A stretch of 64,000 bases of DNA from Agapetus fuscipes (GCA_951799405.1 OX637335.1:18108342-18172341); one strand, 5' to 3'; counted from the first letter of the stretch, positions 32,073-42,526 are shown. Notes: generated by a model from the sequence alone, not told the origin. A program made the numbers and translations.

Positions 32073-32413
32073 ACGTATTGAGGATAACATGCAGCAATTA
32101 TAAACCCGATGTGCACATAATGTGAATCTTTAATGTTACATATATTTGCAACTTAGATTAGATTAGATTAGATTTAAGTGGTACACAAATACTGAGAGGT
32201 GAATGAATGATATGAAAATGTCGACTGCTGAATGAATAAAAAGATTGCCTTGCAGCAATGTTCATCTATCCTTTACATCATTTCTTCCTCACCAAAGGAA
32301 ATCATTTCCAACTCATCTTAGAAAGAACCCTTAACTCACAAGTTTATACAAAAAAACGCATTGCTAGTCTACACATATAATGAAACATCTTGAGCGTTTT
32401 CTCGATAGGAATC

Positions 32414-32712
32414 GCGTGACCGGTCCGTAATCAAGGTGGTAACACTTTGGACTCGTAACTGGAAGGTCGTGGGCTCGAATCCCGGCGGAGCACAAAAAAT
32501 ATACATACCATTTACATTTTCAAATTTGCTCTTTGCTGGGTTGAAAAAATCATAAACCTTTACCAAAGACCTTTCATCAAAAGTTCCATCCAGCCTTACA
32601 ACAACTGGATCTTGCTTGAGAATTTACGCTTTTTACAGCGACGACCAAGCTCGCAGAGGGCTCTTGCGGTGTGATACACACAAAAACAGCGCTCACCAAA
32701 TAAATCAGCCTA
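32414..32712 (+). mobile_element. SINE-B, full length
   Basis: GTGACCGGTCCGTAATC, B box GGCTCGAATCC, tail CACCAAATAAATCAGCC followed by a T-run. Confidence 0.92.
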
Positions 32713-32726
32713 TTTTTTTTTTTTTA

Positions 32727-32772
32727 ATCGCATTTGACGGGTGAACCTATTTCTTTTTAAAAGTAAGGGAAC
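32727..32772 (-). mobile_element. SINE-C fragment
   Basis: CGCATTTGACGGGTGAACC then TTTTTAAAAGTAAGGG. Confidence 0.6.
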
Positions 32773-32825
32773 TGCTCCACTGAACACTCCACTCGATATA
32801 TTTGTTGCTAGAATGTTTGTGTTCC

Positions 32826-33105
32826 ATACCAGAAGTATACGGTTCAATCTTCACCAATGGTGTTAGATAAGATTTCCCGTTTCGTTGTTTATTTGAAAAC
32901 CCAAAATAGAAATACGTACAAGTCTGCACAAAAACAATAAAACCAGACCTCTGGAGAGTAGAGAAACCTCCACTACAAGTGAAGTGGGTGGCGTAAGGCC
33001 GGCTTTCTTATCTGTAAAAAAAAAGATTTTACACACCACATGCGAACCCTTCTAGGACAACGCGGAAAAAGGTTACACTGTATGTGTAGCTTAGTAGCAG
33101 TTTTA
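32826..33105 (+). mobile_element. SINE-C, old full-length-like copy
   Basis: CGGTTCAATCTTCACC, GATTTCCCGTTTCGTTG, GGCGTAAGGCCGGCTTTC and TGTATGTGTAGCTTAG in order. Confidence 0.75.
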
Positions 33106-33314
33106 GCGTAGCGTAACAACAAAATGCAAACTAGACTTCTGGTACAAATAAATAAGTAAAACATCTTTATCTCTTGTATTCCATATTTTTAGTACACATT
33201 TATGCTTTGCTACAATTCTTATCTCGGAAGAGTCCATAAAGCAGCAAATGCTACTTGCAAGTAGTTTAAATACAATATTTGAACGCCGCTTATTTCTTGG
33301 ATAGTAGAACTAAC

Positions 33315-33455
33315 TAAAATGATGTCAGTACCACGAGTATTGAACTCAACGTTTCATTAACAAAAACATGTATTGAAACTTGTACGCTCACCAGAGGCGA
33401 TGCTTTAGTTTGCGTGCATTTTTGGTAAAACTCTTGCGATACTTGAGGAGTATGT
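33315..33455. mobile_element. MITE-G
   Basis: TACCACGAGTATTGAACTCA to TTTTTGGTAAAACTCTTGC. Confidence 0.7.
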
Positions 33456-33997
33456 GGAGCATTTGAAGTTGATTACTTGCCCGCCGGCTTGCGACCAAGA
33501 AAGTAGACTTGAAGGCCGTCCACACTGAGACAGTCGATAGTAGTTTAATGGTTTAACATAATAGCATTTGCTGATTTATCTGTTGAATTTATTGTTATCT
33601 GAGTGAAGTTTATGTATAGAAAATGCATCCAAAGACCCATTATTTTAGGAGCGAAACATAAGGATAAAAATGAAATAATTGCTTATATTTTCTGAGGCAA
33701 GTAAAGGGCTTCCATTAGTTGAACAACAACAAAAAGTTTACGGTTGTAGTTCCTTTTTTGAATATAGTTTTAATCAGATTTGTACGTTACTTCTGTAATT
33801 CAAAATTTTTATTTTATTAATAATCGTATTTAATTTATTGCATTTTCCATCTGTTAAGTATATGGATGGTTGATTGAAAAATTAAGCACTGAGTAGGTAC
33901 CTTTGTAATCAAAGTAACAAAATATGAGATCGTATTTGAGAAAGTAAAACATAATTTATTCATAAGATACTTGTAATCAAATCCACAGAGTATAGGC
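33456..33997. other. AT-rich intronic sequence
   Basis: Nothing recognised. Confidence 0.5.
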
Positions 33998-34215
33998 ATT
34001 TAAAATTAATATTAAATACCAAAATCAGACACGTGTAATTTCGCGCTTACAAATGCTGCATGTGTACGAACAAAATAAAATAAAAATGTCGCATGAACAC
34101 AAACTTTGCAACTCCTGCCGCCTTTCGCTGAAAATAGGGGTGACATTGACAAAAGTGAAACAAGTTTTTACGGCATGGGACGGTCAGCCTCACACCAACC
34201 TATTAGTAAAGGAAC
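33998..34215 (-). repeat. Rep-A, diverged
   Basis: AATTTCGCGCTTACAAATGC to CCTATTAGTAAAGGAAC. Confidence 0.8.
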
Positions 34216-34611
34216 AGTATGCCTGCCTTATACAAATCAACCATTCATGTTCAGGTTTGCTTGTTTGTAGTTTATCCCTAGACATTTAAAAGGCAATTCA
34301 TCACTATCCTAAGCAACTTGCACAGTGCACTGTGTCTGTCTGTCCGCAGCACTACTATCTCACAGCTCACACGTCATTGTTTGATGCGTTTACTGGCTGT
34401 GTCTGATTATGTATCTAGGCGGCGTATTCCCACTGCAGAAGCGCTACTCTACAATACAAGAAAATAACTCGTGGTGAGCTTCAAACGGGAGTTTTATATA
34501 ATTAAATTAAAACAATCATATTACTCCGTTTTTTTTTCTTCTTTTTTTGAAACGCCTCTGCCCCATTTATAAGCTGGAAATCATGTTTGAAATACCTTTG
34601 TAAAGACCCGT

Positions 34612-34998
34612 TTTTATTCAAGTGGTTAACGCTGCGGATGCGTAAACCAAAGGACCCGACGGAGCACAAAAAACATCTATTAAGAATGTAAGCAAATAAG
34701 GTTTTTCTTCACTAGTTGATTTATTTCCTCGACCGCTTTCGGTGTTATCACACTATAATCATAAGAACAACTCGCAATGTCAATTCACAAACCATTAAAC
34801 TTAAAAAAAAAAAAAAACTCTTCGCTGGGTTGAAAAAGCCATGTGCCTTTAAAATAACCGGTCACCAAAGGTCCATCAAGCGTTACAGCAAATGGGTCTT
34901 GCCTGAGAATTGTCGCTTCTGATACCGATGACCAAGCATGCAAAGAGCTCTTGAGATGTGATTCACACAAAAACAGCTCTCACCAAATAAATCATCGT
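34612..34998 (+). mobile_element. SINE-B split by a PLE-L fragment
   Basis: Head 34612-34680 (CAAGTGGTTAACGCTGCGG, GACGGAGCACAAAAAAC), foreign sequence to about 34815, then CTCTTCGCTGGGTTGAAAAA to CACCAAATAAATCATCG. Confidence 0.85.
34681..34815 (-). mobile_element. PLE-L fragment, degenerate hammerhead-like motif, inside SINE-B
   Basis: GACCGCTTTCGGTGTTATCA gives, on minus, a GUGU/ACAC hairpin followed by CGAAAGCGGTC; the CUGANGA box is mutated. The sequence AATTCACAAACCAT also occurs at 44021. Confidence 0.5.
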
Positions 34999-35004
34999 TA
35001 TTCT

Positions 35005-35272
35005 AAAATCTAAATCCTAATCTTAGCTGTAAAGATATATATATCATTTAAGAATCATATTAAACGCATTCCCACAAGCAAGACATGTATAAGTTCGCGC
35101 TTACACATGCCGCATGTGGACCTACAATATAAAAAACCCAATCTCAAATGAACATAAGCCCTGCAACTCTTGCCGACCTTCTCTGAAATAGGGGTGACAT
35201 TGGCAAAGTGAACCATTTTTTACAGTATGGGTGGTCAGCCTCATACCAACCTATAAGTCAATGAATACAAAT
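35005..35272 (-). repeat. Rep-A, left arm of inverted pair
   Basis: CTAAATCCTAATCTTAGC tail to TATAAGTCAATGAATAC. Confidence 0.88.
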
Positions 35273-35299
35273 AATTATTATTATTTTTGTGTACATTCG

Positions 35300-35486
35300 T
35301 ATTAACCACTCATACTGTAAAAAATGGTTTCAGGGAAAGGCAAAAGGAGTTGCATGCCTTACGTTAAGTTGAAATCATATTTTATTTTTAATTTCTAAGT
35401 ACACGTGTAGCGTGGGTAAGCGCTAACTTACACGTGCCTGCTTGTAGGTACAACATATCAACTTTGCTCTTTAGATTAAAGATTAT
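35300..35486 (+). repeat. Rep-A, internally deleted, right arm of inverted pair
   Basis: ACCACTCATACTGTAAAA runs straight into TTTCAGGGAAAGG; the ~25 bp between is missing. Confidence 0.8.
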
Positions 35487-35739
35487 GGAAGAAAGTACTC
35501 GAAGATATCATAAGCGAATATCAATGAAAAGATCTCTTAAAACTTTCGTTGCTCTACAAAAATTAAAAGATACCTTGTTGTACAGGAAGTTAAACAATAT
35601 AAAGATAAATCTCCAATATAAATGATGGCTATCAGACAAATTCAAAACATTATCTTTTTAATTTAATTTCAAATCAATCTGATTGTATTCGCATTCGATG
35701 TTGACTGCTTTTAAAATTGTACAACGTTAGTTCATAATC

Positions 35740-35862
35740 TAATCTATCATCTAATTCATATTCATCACCTTTTTCATACCTCTTCTTCTTTTGCGCTCAC
35801 TTTGTATATCCCACTCTTTCACAATCTGCTCAATCTGATCACTTCAGTACAATAAAGATTCA
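35740..35862 (-). mobile_element. LINE-K fragment
   Basis: ATTCATCACCTTTTTCATAC and TATATCCCACTCTTTCAC. Confidence 0.65.
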
Positions 35863-36140
35863 ATGAGAAAACATAACAGGAAAGACAAAACATCACACAA
35901 AAAAGGAAATACAATAAACGGCAAAAAGAACTTGAGAAAATGGAACACATACATACATTTTTTGGTAAAATTGGGCTTCACCGATTATTATCATTATTAC
36001 ATAATAAAAACGTGACTAAGCTGGGATACCAACGACCAGGGTTAGTAACAGCAAAGTATTCATTTTTTTACAGGTGAGGTAACCAGCCACACGCTAAACT
36101 AAGTCAAAAACTCATAATAAGCTAAAGAAATGTTAGTGCT

Positions 36141-36283
36141 ATAATAAGTGTTTTTAGGCTTTCATGGCCGGCTTCAGATGATGATGGTAAGGATAAACCC
36201 ATCTTTCCGGGTTTGTACCATGGTCTTTATTGGACCATGGTCTACAAACCCGGAAAGATTGACTCTATATCCTTATCATCATC
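36141..36283. mobile_element. Inverted-repeat insertion with 13-bp TSD
   Basis: AAATGTTAGTGCT at 36128-36140 and 36284-36296. Inside, GATGATGGTAAGGATA through ATCTTTCCGGGTTTGT and CCATGGTC pairs with its inverted copy to 36283; loop TTTATT at about 36226. Also contains GGCTTTCATGGCCGGC. Confidence 0.85.
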
Positions 36284-36296
36284 AAATGTTAGTGCT

Positions 36297-36975
36297 GTTT
36301 GTGATTTTTTTTCATGTGCTGTTTATAGTATGTTGTTTAAGGTATGTTATTTTCGTCTCTTAGTGGCTTATTTTCTGTGGTGTTTTATCATTATGATATT
36401 TTGTCATGTGACGTTATGTCATGTGTTGTTTTATCACTGTGTTGTTCTATCCTTTCACCCCTTGGCTCATGGTTTTCCACAGCAGATGTGGAACTGGCAA
36501 AATAGGAAGTGAATTAGATAATCATCAATGAAAGAAAGACTAGCTAGCAGAAAGAGAGAGAACATTGTGGAATATATATCTAGATCACTTTATCCTGTTT
36601 TGTGTGCTCGCGTAGAAAGTTGTTGGAGCATTAAGGTTATTGTGGTGCGGTGAAATTGGAATAATAATTCGTTGAAACCGAAAGTCGGGTGAATGAGAGC
36701 AACACTGCCCGAAAAACGAGTTTTAAATGGGGATACGCCGACTTCGCAATTCAATTTTATTCTGCGACTTGCGCGAAATAAGTGCACGACTTTAGAGTGT
36801 CGGCTTCGCGCCTAAAAAGGAGATTCACTTGTCAATACTGTCAGGAAGTCTCGCGGTTACAAAAACACTTGCAGTACCCATTCTACGTTTTTCACGAAGC
36901 CATTTAAGCATTTGGATTTTTTTTTTCAGCTGCAGGAAGTTTTACGCAACAACAGGATCGATTTTTTTTATTAAA
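36297..36975. other. Unassigned intronic sequence
   Basis: A GC-richer piece at 36700-36815 (GGATACGCCGACTTCGC, GTGTCGGCTTCGCGCC) is unrecognised. Confidence 0.45.
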
Positions 36976-37175
36976 CAATGTCACCCCTGCTTCAGGGAAG
37001 GTCGGCAAGAGTTGCAGGGCTTATGTTCATTTGAGATTGGGTTTTTTATATTGTAGGTCCACATGCGGCATGTGTGAGCGCGAAATTATGCATGTCTGCT
37101 TGTGGGAATGCATTTAATATAAATCTCAAATGATATATATCTTTACAGCTAAGATTTAGATTAGGATTTAAATTT
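36976..37175 (+). repeat. Rep-A, 5'-truncated
   Basis: Begins at AATGTCACCCCTGCTTCAGG; tail AGCTAAGATTTAGATTAGG. Confidence 0.85.
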
Positions 37176-37187
37176 AAGAATATAACG

Positions 37188-37262
37188 ATGATTTATTTGG
37201 TGAGCGCTGTTTTGTGTGAATCACATCTTTGCAGCTTAGATTTAGATTTAGATTTAGAAACA
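37188..37262. repeat. Chimera: SINE-B 3' end joined to a Rep-A tail
   Basis: Minus-oriented SINE-B end (GATTTATTTGGTGAGCGC to GTGTGAATCACATC) switches directly into a plus-oriented Rep-A tail (TTTGCAGCTTAGATTTAG). Confidence 0.75.
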
Positions 37263-37867
37263 ATCGACATTAAAACTAACACGATCCATTTCGAGCGTAA
37301 TCTACACGTTTTCTGTACATTTGGTCTAATGCAATCTGATGAGCGGCTTAGCCAAAAATAGGAAGCAACTATTTCATATATTAAATATGAAAATAAGAAA
37401 AATCCCAAATTCTTATGGTAATCCGATAGATTTTGAACTTCACGGGGACTTTTCAAATCTTATAAAATATTCATTGGATTTATTATTGCCTACAATGCTT
37501 GGGTATTTTCATTTTGTACATCATTTTTAGCCAAAATTGTATAAATCATGCCTCAAAATGAAAATTTACGGAAATAAGTACGTAAAATGTAAAAAAAAAG
37601 TTAGTACAAAATCATCCATTCACTTTGATAATTAAATTGATTATTCTAAAATTAAACAGCAGAAAATTTGTAAGAGTGAACATAGATTCTAAATCATATT
37701 TTTTTGTGTATAGTAAGTAAATTATGCTTGCGTTATATATTGCTCTGCTATAAATCAGTCAGGTAGTGTTAATTTGAAATAGTGTTTCAAATCCGAAACT
37801 TTCACTCGACGCGTGGATTTCTCCTTTTTTCCGTAAACGTTTTCAAAGCCAAATGACTCATCTACTT
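37263..37867. other. AT-rich intronic sequence
   Basis: Nothing recognised. Confidence 0.5.
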
Positions 37868-38035
37868 TTTTTACTCCGAGTATAAAGTTTTACGTTTAAA
37901 CTTAACCTAACTATATAAAAAAAATGTAGAGAAACTGAAATAGATTACTATCGACAGTTTAAGTTTCCTTACATTTTAAGCATTGTTGAGTTTAAACGTG
38001 AAACTTGATGGATATAAAAGCGTGGCGGATGAATG
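37868..38035. mobile_element. MITE-G
   Basis: CCGAGTATAAAGTTTTACG at left; TTGAGTTTAAACGTGAAAC and GATATAAAA at right, forming inverted arms. Confidence 0.8.
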
Positions 38036-38224
38036 TTAGACCGGTAAAATTCCCAAGAGTAATCGCTTTGTAAGAGACAAACAATAATTGATCTGTTAAT
38101 AAGCAGGCTGTCGAGAAGAATGGCACAAAGGTTTTCCAATGTAAATGTTTGTTTTAAAGGCAAAAAATTGGCATAAAATTATCATAACTTTTTTGTTTCA
38201 TGTGTGTTTATGTAGTCTATTTTT

Positions 38225-38335
38225 AATCGTTAATCTTTAATAAAGATAGATAAATGTAAGATTCATTAATTATGCATGTTCACAAGCTAACATAAGTGAT
38301 ATTGACAAAGCGAACTAATTTTTACAGTTTAGTTT
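38225..38335 (-). repeat. Rep-A remnant with internal deletion
   Basis: ATGCATGTTCACAAGC then GACAAAGCGAACTAATTTTT. Confidence 0.5.
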
Positions 38336-38399
38336 TTTTTTCATGTTTCACAAAAACTGTAGCGGTTTTTACATCGCACAATATTTAAAAAAAAATGTG

Positions 38400-38475
38400 T
38401 AATTGGTGTCTTCTACATCGACGACCAAGCTCTCAAAGAGCTCTCGAGTGGTGATTCTCGCCCACTAAATAAATA
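38400..38475 (+). mobile_element. SINE-B 3' fragment
   Basis: ACGACCAAGCTCTCAAAGAG and CACTAAATAAATAATT. Confidence 0.75.
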
Positions 38476-39053
38476 ATTATAATATTTAATTTTGTATTTT
38501 CTAACGCTTTTCTTTTAAGTTTTTTTTGCAACCAAATTCAGTCAAAAACAAAATCACGGAAGCAGCAATTAAAAGTGGTTTTTTTTTCGCCATTATCGCC
38601 AAAAAGATTGACCTCGATTTTACACATTTCAATGTTAACAGCGGAAAAATTAGCCGAAAATTATTTAAACGTTTTTTTTTATCAATACAACAAAACAAAA
38701 CTATGAATTTTTTCGGCACACGATCGCTTTACCCGATACAGTAATTTCGAAAGAGAAAACCGTGTACACTTGGGCATCGAAAAATTGAATAGTGTGGTTT
38801 GTATTTTTTCGTGATTAAATGATATTCGTTGCCGAAAATATAGCATTATCAAAATTTCTGCAATTATTGGTTGGCGAAGTGAAAATACTTTCCATTGATG
38901 TAAGGTTGTTATTAACTTTTTTGTACGCGTAAGAGGTTGCTTTCGTGTAAAAATAATTGAATGCGGTTGGTAGAAAATATATCAATGCCTTAAAAGTAAA
39001 ACTAAATAAGTGATACATTCAGATAATATAAGTTTTCTCAGATATGTAAATAC

Positions 39054-39665
39054 TAGGGATGGTTAGGTTTAAGTTAGAATTACGGTCGTTTGACATTTTG
39101 ACAATTATATTAATTTTTTTAAACTGAACAATTTTAAAACTTAATTTAAATCGGATATTTAACGAACCGTTTAGAGAGAACTTACATCATTCACTAGGGA
39201 TGGGCCAATGTGGTTAGAACCGAATACGAACTTCGGCCGAACATTCGGTTAAAATAAAAATTCGGCCGAACTTCGGTTCGGTAAAAAAATTACGCATTTT
39301 AGTTTCTAGTTACTGATATTTGTTAGAAAAATACCAAATTTATTTAATTTTTGTTTCAATCTGATCACATAGCGGAGTAGAAGAAGATTTAATTTTTATC
39401 GAATTGTAAGTTAATTTTCACTTGTTCCTACTAAAAGAAATGACCATGAGTGATTATATAAGGACCTAATTTTTATTTTTCGGTTATAAAGAGACTATGA
39501 TATCCAATTATAACAGTCAAAATGGTGCAAGAAGGTATTTTGTTTTACTTTTTCTTACACCGAATGTTCGGCATTTGAACCGAATTTCGGCCGAATTCCG
39601 AAGTTCGGTTCAAGCTGCCAAAATTCGGTTAAACCGAATGTGAAACAAACTTCGGCCCATCCCTA
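39054..39665. mobile_element. hAT-like non-autonomous element with 8-bp TSD
   Basis: GTAAATAC at 39046-39053 and 39666-39673 flanks ends starting TAGGGATGG on both strands. Inside are many TTCGG/CCGAA blocks in both orientations. A second internal TAGGGATGGGCC at 39195 matches the right end better than the outer left end. No ORF. Confidence 0.75.
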
Positions 39666-39999
39666 GTAAATACAGCTTCTTTCTCTATTTTTTACGAGAA
39701 AAAACCTGTAGTTTATAAGTTATTCATGAGCACCTCCTTATAATTAATTCGTTTACTTTAAAAAGTTTTTTAGTAAAATATTTCCTCCACGATTTCTCAA
39801 ATAATTGAATCAGCTATTATTTAGTTTTACCTTTAAGGTGGCGATATAATCCAAAAAAAAATGTACGTATTCTTTTCATCAGTAATATGTGTTACTTCAA
39901 GTAAACCATTCAATATACTAATGAAGTGGTCCATAAATTAATGCAAAAAAACGAATCAAGGCGTATTAAGATGAAATCTCTACGAACAATAATCTAATT

Positions 40000-40500
40000 A
40001 TCTAATTAGCAGATATTTCGCATTTGAGATTCATATTACATTCGTTTCCACAAGGAGACAATTGTAAGTTCACGCTTACACATGCTGCATGTGGACTTAC
40101 AACATAAAAACCCCACTCTCAAATGAACATACTGCAATTCTTGCTGACCATCCCTGAAACAGGGGTGACATTGGCAGAGTGAATCATTTTTACAGTATGG
40201 GTGGTCAGCCTCACACCAAGCTAATAGTCAAGGAGCACAAAATTTTCCGAAAGTGAAATAATTAAAAAGTGTAAATGAAATTAAAATTAAACAAAAATAA
40301 ATTGAATGCTCTAACTGCCCACATTGCAAATCAACCGCGATTTCTTGCGGTCCCATTATCTTCTTTAGGTTCACTCAGAGACACTATTTTTAATGCATTG
40401 TCTCCTTTTGTTACGACTCTGAATAACCCATTCATTTGCTATTTCAGAACTTTGATCCATCCATACTTTTCTCGGTCTTCCTCTGCCACGACTTATATTT
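40000..40500 (-). mobile_element. LINE-1 3' end, diverged, minus strand
   Basis: The minus strand at 40495-40300 reads GRGRPRKVWMDQ..EIANEW with several frame breaks, followed by a short spacer and a Rep-A at 40236-40000. It shows the same ORF-tail-then-Rep-A order as the plus-strand copies. Confidence 0.75.
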
Positions 40501-40689
40501 ATAAGAATGAACAATATAAATAAGATAAATTGTAAAAGGAAGCAGCGGAGAAGAAATTCTTATTAATAGGCCTCGTCGTGAAAATTAAATTGCAACGCAT
40601 GGTAGCACAACAAACCCACCGAGTGAATAAATAATCAATAAAGAACACACAGATGTATGCGAGAACATTTCATTTTAACACAGTCCAGC

Positions 40690-40832
40690 TAACAGTGCCT
40701 TAACTCTGCGTTCAAACTCAAACATGAAGTTATAAAAATAATATTACTCAAACTAAAACAACGCCTGTAAAGAGCGTTTACGTTTTCATACATTTTTTTG
40801 TTATGAAATGTTATGTTTTATACTTGGGGTAT
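40690..40832. mobile_element. MITE-G
   Basis: GCGTTCAAACTCAAACATG to ATGTTTTATACTTGGGG. Confidence 0.75.
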
Positions 40833-40952
40833 TGGAGATCGTGAAACTGTTTTTCGCGTGAGGGAGATGTGCATCTGATGGACTCATAATTAATGCGATA
40901 TCATGAGAAATGATTAAATTAAAAATAAGGCAATCGAATAATAATAATGTTA

Positions 40953-41150
40953 GGATTATTTATTTGGTGAGCGTCGCTTTTTATGCTAGACCCAGTTGAT
41001 GTAAGATTGGATAGACCTTTAGTTACCGGTCTTTGGTAAAGGCAGATTAATTTTTCAACCCAGGGAAAAACTTTTATTTTGTGCTCCTCTGAGATTCGAA
41101 ACCACTACCTTCCAATCACGAGTCCAAAATGGTAACCACTGGATTGGAAA
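40953..41150 (-). mobile_element. SINE-B, internally deleted
   Basis: TTATTTATTTGGTGAGCG to CACGAGTCCAAAATGG; about 50 bp near the 3' end are missing. Confidence 0.85.
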
Positions 41151-41212
41151 TAATGTATTGATTTAAACTTTTTATATGAGAAGCAGTATAAAGTTTGTGA
41201 AAAACTATGTAT

Positions 41213-41290
41213 ACAACTCTTGCTGCACTTCCTTGAAACAGGTGTGGCATTGGAAAAAATGGAATAGTTTTAACAGTATTGGTGTTAAGC
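41213..41290 (-). repeat. Rep-A fragment
   Basis: CAACTCTTGCTGCACTTCC then CAGGTGTGGCATTGG. Confidence 0.7.
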
Positions 41291-41801
41291 TTTATGTGAG
41301 CAAACAAGTGATAGAAAAAACAAATAAAATATGTAAAAGCATTTTATTTTGTACGTATGATTTTAAAAGCTACACTTAGAAATTTGTTTATGGTACATTT
41401 TATTACGAGTGTGTACTTGTATGTTTTTTATTTCATCAAAAAAATTCACATGCAGGAACGTGTGAAAAGCTAATGAAGAATAGTGAATTTTTCGTAAAAA
41501 TTAATTTATAGTTCATACTCGTATTTCAGTTTATACAAATGATTTATTTTTTCAATACGTCATGAAACTTTCTTTTTCCCGTTAGATTATAATTGTACTA
41601 AAAAAAAAACTCAAATTTTCTTGTCAATTCGTTAAGAAACTCTAAGGAAAAAAGTATTGCAAAATCGTATCCGCAAAAAATCTTTTCCTACTTTCTATTG
41701 AAAGGCATGAATTTTTTAAGTCTGCTAAATTGCAAAAATTAAAAGGGCTGTATTTAGGAATAATAATAGTTTATAATAAAAAAATAAAAATAATGACATA
41801 C
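41291..41801. other. AT-rich 5' end of the proposed dyl intron
   Basis: No repeat recognised. Confidence 0.5.
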
Positions 41802-41885
41802 CTGTAGCATCAATACTGCCATAAAAGCCACAATATATCTCATTTTCTTCATTGTGAAGTGTGTTCCTCCAATTTTTCCGGACCT
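41802..41885 (-). CDS. dyl: Proposed 5' coding exon of dyl carrying start codon and signal peptide
   Basis: On the minus strand a strong acceptor (T-rich tract then TTATTGCAG, AG at 41887-41886) opens an 84-nt exon. It has 33 nt of leader, then an ATG at 41852 and 17 codons reading MKKMRYIVAFMAVLMLQ, a classic basic-plus-hydrophobic signal peptide start. It closes with CAG followed by a perfect GTATGT donor (G at 41801). The exon ends in phase 0 and the main dyl exon begins in phase 0 at 24323, so the two join in frame without a stop. The main exon has no secretion signal of its own downstream of its acceptor, and a ZP transmembrane protein needs one. The implied intron is 17,478 bp. The pairing is inferred from splice signals, phase and need; no transcript was seen. 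The acceptor upstream of the leader implies at least one more non-coding exon further upstream. Confidence 0.72.
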
Positions 41886-42029
41886 CTGCAATAAACCAAC
41901 AAAAAAAAATATTTAAAAAAAATCACCCACTTTTTCAAAAACAGCAAAGTAATTATGACTAGAGTTCAAAAACACCACTGAGAAATTTAACAATTAAAAA
42001 AAAAAAATTTCGAGTTCTGTTTTTTAGTA

Positions 42030-42235
42030 GCTGACACTCATGTTCGGAAGTGAGCGCGCGCGGCGCATGCGTGGTGCGACGATAGACTGAGAGGCTTCAT
42101 TCTGTTGACCCACTGACACACTGCGCAGGCGCGGACTAATAGGAAGTGGAAATGTCTTACAGAGAACGCGCACACATATAATTTCAAAAAAAAGTAACAA
42201 ACCACCTGGCGGGCATGCGCGGTGCGGAAGGGAAC
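42030..42235 (-). promoter_or_regulatory. CpG-rich candidate promoter / 5' leader of dyl
   Basis: A GC- and CpG-rich island in AT-rich surroundings, ~150 bp upstream of the proposed first coding exon. It contains several GCGCATGC / TGCGCA-type palindromes of the kind bound by NRF-1/ewg proteins, and TCAGT initiator-like words on the minus strand. A GTAAGA donor-like word on the minus strand (plus 42155-42160) could splice a leader exon to the acceptor at 41886. The boundaries and the TSS are inference. Confidence 0.4.
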
Positions 42236-42257
42236 CGACTGACTGATGCGTTAGATT

Positions 42258-42526
42258 TCAATTCTAATCTAATCTAATCTAATCTAAGCTGCAAAGATAT
42301 ATATCATTTAAGTTTTATATTAAATGCATTCCCACAAGCAGATATGTATAATTTCGCGCTAACACATGCCGCATGTGGACCTACAATATAAAAACCCAAT
42401 CTCAAATGAACATAAGCCTTGCAACTCTTGCCGTCCTTCCCTGAAACAGAGGTGACATTGGCAAAGTGAACCAATTTTTACATTATGGGTGGTCAGCCGC
42501 ATAACAACCTATAAGTCAAGGAACTT
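42258..42526 (-). repeat. Rep-A immediately upstream of the dyl 5' region
   Basis: Full length, tail of four CTAAT repeats on the left, TATAAGTCAAGGAAC on the right. It bounds the CpG-rich tract. Confidence 0.9.

Larger units (their letters stand above)
24324..41801 (-). other. Proposed dyl intron (17.5 kb) filled with transposons
   Basis: Bounded by GTATGT at the 5' side and TACTGAT (branch-like) plus a pyrimidine tract and TTTCAG at the 3' side. It holds LINE-1 copies at 26420, 28074, 31375 and 40000, SINE-B and SINE-C copies, a MITE-I, a hAT-like element and a PLE-L fragment. No other open frame in it looks like host coding sequence. Confidence 0.65.
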
